From an uncultured Fidelibacterota bacterium (lineage in GTDB: Bacteria; Marinisomatota; Marinisomatia; Marinisomatales; UBA1611): a DNA stretch of 11,753 nt. The stretch lies in contig CAJWHU010000039.1 in assembly GCA_913041325.1 (NCBI GenBank), forward strand, positions 1 through 11,753. The letters run 5' to 3'. The translations under genes and the position numbers were made by a program. Below are positions 6,445 through 11,753 of this stretch, one piece after another. Under the pieces are notes generated by a model, which saw only the letters and a list, made by a program, of their open reading frames with translations, had not been told where the DNA came from and made no database searches. How positions within the stretch are numbered: position 1 is the first letter of the stretch; every line of letters begins with the position of its first letter.

Positions 6445-6533
6445 TAAAGGTGCTGGTTTGGTACCTTTGGTATGTGGAAGGGGTAGAGGTTCATTTTGTC
6501 CGAGGTCTAGATGAACTCTGCCCCATTTTTTTT
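6445..6533 (+). ncRNA. Candidate small RNA of about 90 nt, two hairpins, unknown family
   Basis: No credible coding frame lies here; there is only a four-codon ATG...TAG at 6473-6487. The structure is clear. Hairpin 1 pairs AAAGGTGC (6446-6453) with GTACCTTT (6461-6468) around loop TGGTTTG. A single-stranded linker GGTATGTGGAA follows. Hairpin 2 is a 14-bp terminator stem ending in a T-run. A promoter-like pair at 17-bp spacing lies just upstream. I checked by eye for the SRP/4.5S GGAAG-tetraloop signature and for 6S and tmRNA features, and none is present. It could be a free-standing trans-acting small RNA, or a processed 3' trailer of the tRNA-Leu transcript. Confidence 0.45.
6480..6533 (+). 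terminator. Rho-independent terminator with long stem
   Basis: The 5' arm GGGGTAGAGGTTCAT (6480-6494) pairs with the 3' arm ATGAACTCTGCCCC (6511-6524). This makes 14 pairs, including one G-U, with one bulged G. The 16-nt loop is large for a simple terminator. A run of eight T follows (6526-6533). Only the + strand has the T-run, so it ends transcripts coming from the tRNA-Leu or small-RNA side. Confidence 0.8.
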
Positions 6534-6713
6534 ACATTGATCTATAATTATACATTAGAACATATTTCTATTTTCATTTATTGCTAAATTTAGACCATAT
6601 TGAAATTCTGGTTTACATTCTCTATATATCTTGGTGCGGTAAGAATTTGGTCGAATTTTTAGATACTACAATCGGTATATAATCCAATACAAAATGCTAG
6701 TATTTATCAAAAG
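6534..6713. other. Intergenic stretch with no recognised feature
   Basis: AT-rich DNA between the + strand terminator and the end of recX. Only open frames of about ten codons or fewer were seen on the strands read, and there is no convincing terminator for the minus-strand operon. Nothing supportable is seen here. Confidence 0.6.
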
Positions 6714-7328
6714 CTAGATTTCAGATTGAGATAAGGCTGATGCTATATCTTCCCAATGGAAGCCTTTTCTTTTTAGATGATAAATAATTTTCTTATTGTC
6801 CATGATTTCGTCGCTAACTACGAAAGATTTTTTTTTAATGATTTTTCTTATTAAGGAAATAGGAGGATGTTTTTTATAAACCTTTTCTATAATATGATCT
6901 AAAATATCTGATTTTATGGAATGCTTATATAATTTACTTCGGACAGAATTCTCGCCTAGCATTTTCTTTTCGACTAAGTTTTTTATGTACATTTTTGCAA
7001 AAACTACATCATCAACATAGCCCTTTTTCTCTAATTTATCTATATTATATAGAATAAGGTCATCAGGAAATCCCTTGTTCTTAAAATGATTTAAAATCTC
7101 ATTCTTGCTTCGTGACCTATACGAGAGATAAATGAGGATTCTGTCTTTAATAGTTTGAGACAGTTCAAAGTCTATTAATGAATCAATTGTCGACCTTGAG
7201 AGCTTGTCACCTTTTTGAATTTTAAACTTTAGGATAGTATTAATGGATACACTTATTTTCTCATGATGAGAAAGTAAGAGGTCGAATTTATTCTTGCTGC
7301 GTTTGCGAGGGACTATACCCTCGATTAT
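6714..7328 (-). CDS. recX: RecX regulatory protein, with no standard start codon
   Basis: RecX modulates RecA filament growth and activity. From ATA at 7326-7328 the frame gives 204 residues, typical for the family. From ATG at 6992 it would give only the last 92, losing half the protein. Family features: an N-terminal beta segment IEGIVPRKRSKNKFDLLLS, then the first three-helix repeat with YLSYRSRSKNEIL and NHFKNKGFPDDLI. The best signature follows: LEKKGYVDDVVFAKMYIKNL. A last repeat IYHLKRKGFHWEDIASALS closes it. No in-frame ATG, GTG or TTG exists between the upstream TAG inside recA and residue M113. The likely initiator is ATA (7328) or ATC (7325), 4 or 7 nt after the recA stop, presumably by translational coupling; no strong Shine-Dalgarno is visible. 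A base error here is the alternative. Confidence 0.85.
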   Translation of the reverse strand: MIEGIVPRKRSKNKFDLLLSHHEKISVSINTILKFKIQKGDKLSRSTIDSLIDFELSQTIKDRILIYLSYRSRSKNEILNHFKNKGFPDDLILYNIDKLEKKGYVDDVVFAKMYIKNLVEKKMLGENSVRSKLYKHSIKSDILDHIIEKVYKKHPPISLIRKIIKKKSFVVSDEIMDNKKIIYHLKRKGFHWEDIASALSQSEI

Positions 7329-7338
7329 GCAATTATGC
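7323..7338 (-). repeat. Tandem 8-nt duplication at the recA-recX junction
   Basis: On the minus strand GCATAATT (7331-7338) is followed at once by GCATAATC (7323-7330), 7 of 8 identical. The first copy carries the recA stop TAA. The second carries the ATA/ATC codons that are the only plausible recX start region. Removing one copy would not restore an ATG start. Confidence 0.7.
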
Positions 7339-8355
7339 TTCAGCTTTATCTGACTCGCCGTCTAGCCCCATAAAAGACCTGACTTTTTCGGTAACTGATG
7401 CAAGGATATCACTATTTTCATTGAGAAAAGTTTTTGAATTTTCTCTTCCTTGACCAATTTTTATATCATCAAAACTATACCATGCACCAGTTTTTTCAAC
7501 AATATCACCTGAAACAGCAAGATCGAGTATGTCTCCCTCTGATGATATTCCTTTGCCATACATTATGTCAAATTCAGTCTGTTTAAAGGGTGGAGCAACT
7601 TTATTTTTTACAACCTTCACTCTCACACGACTACCGACCATTTCATTCCCGTCTTTGAGGGTTGTAATTCTGCGTATTTCCATGCGAATAGAAGAGTAAA
7701 ACTTTAAGGCTCTGCCACCAGGAGTGGTTTCAGGATTACCAAACATCACCCCAATCTTCTCTCTTATTTGGTTGATAAAAATTACTGTAGTGTTTGACCT
7801 ACTCACAGTTCCTGTAAGCTTTCTTAAGGCTTGGGACATTAGCCTAGCCTGGAGACCAACATGAGCATCTCCCATATCTCCTTCAAGTTCTGCCCTTGGT
7901 ACCAATGCTGCAACCGAGTCAATAACTATAACATCCAATGCTCCACTGCGTACGAGAGTCTCACATATCTCAAGAGCCTGCTCTCCAGTATCAGGCTGTG
8001 AAATTAACAAGTCTTCGGTGTTCACGCCTAATTTTTTTGAATATTCTGGGTCTACAGCGTGCTCTGCATCTATGTAGGCGGCAAAGCCACCAGCTTTTTG
8101 TGCTTCAGCAACTATATGTAGAGCAAGAGTTGTTTTACCAGATGACTCGGGTCCATATATTTCAATAATCCTTCCCTTGGGAACACCTCCAACTCCTAGG
8201 GCAACATCTAATGACAAGCATCCAGTCGATATTGAGTTATCTATACTTTGGACATGGTCATCCCCTAGACGCATGATAGAACCTTTACCAAATTGCCGGT
8301 CAATCTGGGTAATTGCAAGCTCTAAAGCTTTTGACTTTTTTGTTTCAGTAGACAT
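7333..8355 (-). CDS. recA: RecA recombinase
   Basis: A complete 340-residue RecA. It forms ATP-dependent filaments on single-stranded DNA for homologous recombination and stimulates LexA-type self-cleavage. Walker A is GPESSGKT (68-75, K74), the catalytic Glu is E98 in [10 protein letters not shown], and Walker B is [10 protein letters not shown] (D146). DNA-binding loop L1 lies around [10 protein letters not shown] and L2 around [18 protein letters not shown]. The C-terminal domain ends in an acidic tail (DGESDKAEA). The start ATG is preceded by AAGGAG six nt upstream (8361-8366), and this Shine-Dalgarno overlaps the thpR stop codon. The gap to thpR is 9 bp, so recA has no room for its own intergenic promoter or SOS box. 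Any LexA control would have to act inside thpR or further upstream; I saw no obvious box. Confidence 0.99.
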   Translation of the reverse strand: MSTETKKSKALELAITQIDRQFGKGSIMRLGDDHVQSIDNSISTGCLSLDVALGVGGVPKGRIIEIYGPESSGKTTLALHIVAEAQKAGGFAAYIDAEHAVDPEYSKKLGVNTEDLLISQPDTGEQALEICETLVRSGALDVIVIDSVAALVPRAELEGDMGDAHVGLQARLMSQALRKLTGTVSRSNTTVIFINQIREKIGVMFGNPETTPGGRALKFYSSIRMEIRRITTLKDGNEMVGSRVRVKVVKNKVAPPFKQTEFDIMYGKGISSEGDILDLAVSGDIVEKTGAWYSFDDIKIGQGRENSKTFLNENSDILASVTEKVRSFMGLDGESDKAEA

Positions 8356-8364
8356 TTTTTCTCC

Positions 8365-8943
8365 TTAGAAATTCTCCCCGAGCGGGAATGATTTAATCAA
8401 AGTGTAAATTGTTTCAGATGACATTGTTTCACTATGCAAAAATTGCACACGATCAACTTCTAAATCAATTGGATCATAGGTGCTATTTAGAAATAATGAG
8501 ACATTGGGGGTAGTTTTTTGAGGATAACTTATTTTTGCTACTGTTATATGAGGAGCATAGCTTCGAGCCTCGACCGGAAAACCAAGTGCCTCCATGTTGC
8601 TTTCAATACGTGAGGCTAGAACTTTGAGAGGTTCTAAAACACCTCTCACTCCCATCCATAAAACACGAGGTCTCTCTGGTGCAGGAAAACAACCGGTTTT
8701 TTCAATCCTGAGTTTGAAAGCAGGAATATGGTTAGTTGCAGATTCGATACTCTCTATAACCTTTTCAAATTCTGATTCCGGAGTATTACCTAAATATTTA
8801 ATAGTAAGATGTAGATGATTATTCCTAACCCAGTTTATATTTCCTTTTGCACTATCAATTGTAGAATATAACATTGTTTTTTTTGACATAATCTCTTTTG
8901 ACACCGGAACAGATATGAAAGTTCTATATATTTTATCAATCAC
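8365..8943 (-). CDS. thpR: RNA 2',3'-cyclic phosphodiesterase (2H phosphoesterase, LigT-like)
   Basis: A 192-residue 2H-family protein. Both catalytic HxT motifs are present: HLHLTIKYLG (H45, T47) and APHITVAK (H132, T134), in duplicated halves of the fold. The N-terminal YRTFISVPVS is the first strand of the family, and FPAPERPRVLWMGV is the usual inter-motif signature. Family knowledge: it hydrolyses 2',3'-cyclic phosphates on RNA to 2'-phosphates, with reversible 2'-5' ligase activity in vitro; the biological role is unsettled. The start is GTG at 8941-8943, overlapping the end of cinA by 8 nt. The next in-frame ATG is codon 19, too far in. A cinA-thpR-recA order occurs in other bacteria, which supports the call. 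Confidence 0.9.
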   Translation of the reverse strand: MIDKIYRTFISVPVSKEIMSKKTMLYSTIDSAKGNINWVRNNHLHLTIKYLGNTPESEFEKVIESIESATNHIPAFKLRIEKTGCFPAPERPRVLWMGVRGVLEPLKVLASRIESNMEALGFPVEARSYAPHITVAKISYPQKTTPNVSLFLNSTYDPIDLEVDRVQFLHSETMSSETIYTLIKSFPLGENF

Positions 8944-10162
8944 TTTTCACTAGCTCCATTCTTGTTAGATTTAATGCAGCCTGACTGGCCTTAATTTTAT
9001 TTATTTTTCTAACAGAGCCAAAAGTATGTTTTAGTACTCTGTCTCTGCTTGCGCTGGAGTAACAAATATAAACAAGCCCAACTGGTTTCTCATCAGAACC
9101 ACCACCAGGCCCAGCTATTCCAGAAACCGCAATGCCAACATCTGATTTAAACTTGCTTTTGACGCCTTGAGCCATTTTAATGACCACTTCATTACTAACA
9201 GCTCCAAACTTTCGTATTAATTTTTTATCAATGCCCAACATTTTCTCTTTAATTTTATCACTATATGCTAGAATGCCTCCTAAAAAGACTTCAGAACTTC
9301 CTGGCACATCAGTGATTCTGCTACCAATTAATCCACCTGTACATGATTCCGCAACCGCAATGGTCTTTTTATTTTTCAAAGCAATTTTAACCAAGACCTC
9401 CTGCAAATCAATATTTTGATCAGAGTAAATTGTTGGACCAAGTACTTCGCTGACTATTTTTTTGAACTCATTAACATTATCCAATTTTTTTGAAGATATT
9501 TGTAGATCTACTCCATACTCAGATGGATAGTAACCTATGGCACATCCGTGGTTAGTGGCTAGTGGTTCCTTTAAAATTTCTGCTATCTCCGATTCGGGTA
9601 CTCCAGTTGTGCGGAGCCGACAGCTGTAGAATTCAGATTTCCTTTTTGCTGCAATCCAAGGTAGAACTGATTCTTTCATCATGACTTTCATCTCATTCGG
9701 TACCCCTGGTAGAGCAATTATAGTCGTTTGACCGGCAATAAATTTAAAACCCCTGGCAGACCCGATTGGATTCTCAATGATGTCTCCACTACTTGGTATT
9801 ATGGCCTGGCTCATATTGGACTGCGGGATGTTATATCCTCGGTCTCTGAAACGCTTAGTTAACTCATTCCAGTATTTTTTGTCAAATTTTTCTTTGGCAT
9901 CAACAAAACTAAATAATGCTGACCTAGTTACATCATCTTCCGTTGGGCCAAGTCCACCAGTGATGATAATGCATGATGGAGTTTGTTCATTAATCATTTG
10001 TCTTAGCATCATTATAATTGATGGCTTGTGATCTGGTACAACAGTTTGAAGTATTACTTTTGGACCTAAATATGATATACTCCTACTTATCCATGCAGCG
10101 TTGGTGTTAATAGTTCTTCCAGCCAACAATTCATTTCCAATGCATAGTAGGCATATTTTCAT
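8936..10162 (-). CDS. cinA: CinA: competence/damage-inducible protein, ADP-ribose pyrophosphatase-NMN deamidase type
   Basis: A 408-residue two-domain protein. Residues 1 to about 170 are the MoaB/MogA-like COG1058 domain, with GNELLAG (9-15), NTN (19-21) and TGGLGPTEDD (68-77). Residues about 255-405 are the CinA C-terminal (PncC) amidohydrolase domain, with AESCTGG (271-277) and AVSGIAGPGGG (345-355). Family knowledge: the C-terminal domain deamidates nicotinamide mononucleotide for NAD salvage, and the N-terminal domain of some members hydrolyses ADP-ribose. In some transformable bacteria CinA is co-expressed with RecA. Start ATG (10160-10162) overlaps the pgpA stop by 4 nt. It lies inside the seven-gene minus-strand operon upstream of thpR and recA. 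Length is typical, and both domains have intact key motifs. Confidence 0.95.
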   Translation of the reverse strand: MKICLLCIGNELLAGRTINTNAAWISRSISYLGPKVILQTVVPDHKPSIIMMLRQMINEQTPSCIIITGGLGPTEDDVTRSALFSFVDAKEKFDKKYWNELTKRFRDRGYNIPQSNMSQAIIPSSGDIIENPIGSARGFKFIAGQTTIIALPGVPNEMKVMMKESVLPWIAAKRKSEFYSCRLRTTGVPESEIAEILKEPLATNHGCAIGYYPSEYGVDLQISSKKLDNVNEFKKIVSEVLGPTIYSDQNIDLQEVLVKIALKNKKTIAVAESCTGGLIGSRITDVPGSSEVFLGGILAYSDKIKEKMLGIDKKLIRKFGAVSNEVVIKMAQGVKSKFKSDVGIAVSGIAGPGGGSDEKPVGLVYICYSSASRDRVLKHTFGSVRKINKIKASQAALNLTRMELVKSD

Positions 10163-10620
10163 AGATTAAAATACAGTAAGCTTTGCGTAACTAGACATGC
10201 TAAAATACCCGCCACCACATCGTCTAACATGACCCCAATCGCACCATCCATTTCGTCCATGACTTTTATTGGTCCTGGTTTAAAAATGTCAAACAGGCGG
10301 AAAAGAATAAAGGAAGTTATTGCCCATCCAATATTGTGTGGGACTAGATATAGTGCAATCCACATCCCAACCCACTCGTCTATAACAATGGACTTGGGAT
10401 CTTTCTCTTTCCAAAACTCTACTAGGACATGAGTTATAACAATACCAAGAAAAAAAAATACTCCTGTAATTAGGAGAAAAAGAGGATCAATCCAATATGG
10501 TTTTAGGATGTACCAGGCTATTAGGGCGGCTATGCTACCCCACGTGCCAGGTGCTAATGGTAGTTTGCCAATATAAAAAACAGTGCCAAATAGCTCGGCT
10601 ATTCTAATTCGAAAATCCAT
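10159..10620 (-). CDS. pgpA: Phosphatidylglycerophosphatase A
   Basis: A 153-residue inner-membrane phosphatase with about four hydrophobic segments. It removes phosphate from phosphatidylglycerol phosphate, the product of PgsA, giving phosphatidylglycerol. Signatures match E. coli-type PgpA: KLPLAPGTWGSIAAL (19-33), KDPKSIVIDEWVGMWIAL (73-90) with conserved acidic residues D81/E82, and near the C-terminus GAIGVMLDDVVAGILA (126-141) with the Asp pair 133-134. Start ATG (10618-10620) lies inside the end of pgsA (17-nt overlap), and its stop overlaps the cinA start by 4 nt. The direct overlap with pgsA places the two consecutive steps of the pathway in one translated unit. Confidence 0.93.
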   Translation of the reverse strand: MDFRIRIAELFGTVFYIGKLPLAPGTWGSIAALIAWYILKPYWIDPLFLLITGVFFFLGIVITHVLVEFWKEKDPKSIVIDEWVGMWIALYLVPHNIGWAITSFILFRLFDIFKPGPIKVMDEMDGAIGVMLDDVVAGILACLVTQSLLYFNL

Positions 10621-11209
10621 CTCTGCTGATAAACTTTATAATTGTCTCTCTATTATCATACAGGTAAGTAATACCAGTCAGAACTGTAAAAAGAGCTATA
10701 AAAAGTGTTAAATTGTAAATAATATGGTATTCATCAACTATGTTCACAACATACTTTGCTGTTGGAATGTTGATTCCTTTCAAACCTAGAATAATTAATG
10801 TAAAAATAATCACAATGTATTGTACTGTTGTCTTGGTTTTTGCAATTAATGAAGTCACCATAGAGAACCCCTTTTTTTCAATTACCATCCTTAAGCCAGT
10901 AACAAATAAATCTCTAAATAAAATGAGGCCAACCATCCAAAATTCTATTATCCCAAGGAGCGAGAACGATATGAAAGCTGAAGAAACCAAAATTTTATCA
11001 GCAAGCGGATCAAGAAATTTACCCTCAGTAGTTACTTGATTGTATTTTCTTGCGTAATAACCATCATATGAATCTGTTACACAAGCTACGATAAATACAA
11101 TCAATGCCAGTAGGTTAGAAAATTCATAATCAGAAAAAAGTGACAGAATAAAGATTGGCGTTAAAAGTATTCTGAAAACCGTTAAAATATTTGGAATGTT
11201 TAAATTGAT
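10604..11209 (-). CDS. pgsA: CDP-diacylglycerol--glycerol-3-phosphate 3-phosphatidyltransferase, apparent AUC start
   Basis: From ATC at 11207-11209 the frame encodes 201 residues of PgsA, an integral membrane enzyme that makes phosphatidylglycerol phosphate from CDP-diacylglycerol and glycerol 3-phosphate. The CDP-alcohol phosphotransferase motif is perfect: D46-S-Y-D49-G-Y-Y-A-R, eight residues, G63-K-F-L-D67-P-L-A-D71. The N-terminus NLNIPNILTVFRILLTPIF matches the family start (E. coli begins MQFNIPTLLTLFR), which aligns the ATC codon with the initiator Met. No in-frame ATG, GTG or TTG occurs between the upstream TAG and codon 36. Starting at that TTG (11104) would delete the first helix. 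GGAGGG lies 6 nt before the ATC. The gene overlaps the recR end by 10 nt and pgpA by 17 nt. Five or so hydrophobic segments follow the motif. Confidence 0.88.
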   Translation of the reverse strand: MNLNIPNILTVFRILLTPIFILSLFSDYEFSNLLALIVFIVACVTDSYDGYYARKYNQVTTEGKFLDPLADKILVSSAFISFSLLGIIEFWMVGLILFRDLFVTGLRMVIEKKGFSMVTSLIAKTKTTVQYIVIIFTLIILGLKGINIPTAKYVVNIVDEYHIIYNLTLFIALFTVLTGITYLYDNRETIIKFISRDGFSN

Positions 11210-11753
11210 ACCCTTCCCTCCATTGCTCTAATTAAAGTTGCATCGTCAACATATTCAAGGTCGCTACCAACAGGAACGCCCCTTGCTAATTTGGATATAG
11301 ATACATTCACTTCAGATAAAATTTTGCAAATATAAAGAGCAGTTGTTTCACCCTCAACGCTTGGATTAGTTGCTATTATCACCTCCATACCCTCCTCAAT
11401 TCTATCTAAAAGGGAGTTTATATTTAAATCATCTGGCCCGACACCGTCTAGAGGTGATAGAGTCCCCCCTAGAATGTGATACCTACCTTTAAAACTATTG
11501 AGTTTTTCTATTACGAAAACATCATACGGGCTCTCTACTAAGCAAATAAGATTGGGATCTCTTCTACCGTCGTTACAAATTTTACATGGATTTTCCTCCG
11601 TTATACCATGACAGATTTTGCAATTTATTATTTCATTTTTTATCGCTTTCAAAGCATTAGAAAGGTCAAAGGATAGGCTTGCCTTCTCACTAAGCAGATG
11701 AAAAACGAGTCTTTGGGCTGTTTTTCTTCCTATTCCTGGTAATTTTGAAAAAT
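11200..11753 (-). CDS. recR: Recombination mediator RecR, 5'-truncated by window edge
   Basis: The frame is open from the right edge to TAA at 11200-11202, giving about 183 residues of a protein usually about 200 long, so only about 10-20 N-terminal residues are missing. A TTG at 11652 is not the start, because conserved sequence lies upstream. Domains in order: a helix-hairpin-helix FSKLPGIGRKTAQRLVFHLL; a four-cysteine zinc finger in CKICHGITEENPCKIC; a Toprim domain with CLVESPYDVFVIEK, ILGGTLSPLDGVGPDDLN and IIATNPSVEGETTALYI; and the C-terminal Walker-B-like region ARGVPVGSDLEYVDDATL. Family knowledge: with RecO (and RecF) it loads RecA on SSB-coated single-stranded DNA in gap repair. 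Being first in a transcript that ends in recA-recX is functionally coherent. Its last codons contain the pgsA ribosome binding site. Confidence 0.96.
   Translation of the reverse strand, partial: FSKLPGIGRKTAQRLVFHLLSEKASLSFDLSNALKAIKNEIINCKICHGITEENPCKICNDGRRDPNLICLVESPYDVFVIEKLNSFKGRYHILGGTLSPLDGVGPDDLNINSLLDRIEEGMEVIIATNPSVEGETTALYICKILSEVNVSISKLARGVPVGSDLEYVDDATLIRAMEGRVSI
11216..11221 (-). promoter_or_regulatory. Shine-Dalgarno that positions the ATC start of pgsA
   Basis: GGAGGG on the minus strand lies inside the last codons of recR, 6 nt before the ATC at 11209. This is ideal spacing for that codon. Any other candidate (ATT at 11197) would be much farther away. It is the main sequence evidence, besides family alignment, that pgsA initiates at ATC. 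Confidence 0.6.

Noticed and set aside
6376..6534. 4.5S/SRP RNA, 6S RNA or tmRNA in the tRNA-Leu downstream region
   Set aside because: The conserved SRP domain-IV sequence is absent, the length is too short for 6S or tmRNA, and the structure is two separate hairpins.
6714..6992. Reading recX as a 92-residue gene starting at ATG 6992
   Set aside because: The open frame continues more than 110 codons upstream with clear RecX signatures (YLSYRSRSKNEIL, GYVDDVVFA), so the ATG is internal.
10604..11104. Reading pgsA as a 166-residue gene starting at TTG 11104
   Set aside because: The conserved N-terminal sequence NIPNILTVFR and the first helix lie upstream in the same frame, next to a strong ribosome binding site.
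1..11753. Defence islands, CRISPR arrays, insertion sequences, att sites beside tRNA-Leu
   Set aside because: No repeats with regular spacing, transposase or integrase frames, or duplication of the tRNA 3' end were found.

Overview
The window looks like ordinary chromosomal DNA of an AT-rich bacterium, by eye roughly one third G+C. It has short intergenic gaps, frequent TTG and GTG starts, and Gram-negative-style phospholipid and recombination genes. The compact order recR-pgsA-pgpA-cinA-thpR-recA-recX recalls deltaproteobacterial and deep-branching, often uncultivated marine lineages. I cannot assign a phylum from the sequence alone. I see no insertion sequence, prophage, CRISPR array or toxin module.

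Left part (1-3171): the C-terminal two thirds of a xylulokinase on the + strand faces a minus-strand cluster. Read in its own direction, that cluster is a 28-residue single-span membrane peptide, a secreted MORN-type repeat protein (joined by an ATGA overlap), a cupin with almost no histidine, and an EamA-type transporter. A small cysteine-rich DUF5522-like gene lies on the + strand, divergent from the cluster across a 56-bp gap that contains a perfect palindrome. A 37-codon basic peptide gene with a consensus ribosome binding site follows on the minus strand.

Middle part (3296-6713): a two-gene minus-strand operon encodes a long-chain acyl-CoA synthetase and glycerol-3-phosphate dehydrogenase (gpsA). 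Together these make acyl donors and the glycerol backbone for phospholipids. A good sigma70-type promoter lies upstream, with a perfect 7-1-7 palindrome just downstream of the expected transcription start. Divergently there is tRNA-Leu(CAA). It is followed by what looks like an independent small RNA of about 90 nt, with its own promoter, two hairpins and a T-run terminator.

Right part (6714-11753): a compact minus-strand operon recR-pgsA-pgpA-cinA-thpR-recA-recX, in which most genes overlap or nearly touch. It combines recombination (recR, recA, recX), the last two steps of phosphatidylglycerol synthesis (pgsA, pgpA), NMN/pyrophosphate salvage (cinA) and a 2H phosphoesterase (thpR).

The most unusual observation is that neither pgsA nor recX has an in-frame ATG, GTG or TTG near its expected N-terminus. 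In pgsA an ATC codon sits 6 nt after a GGAGGG Shine-Dalgarno, exactly where the family's initiator Met belongs. In recX the frame begins at ATA/ATC just after the recA stop. Either this operon uses rare AUC/AUA initiation, or these are sequence errors. Automatic annotation would truncate both proteins.
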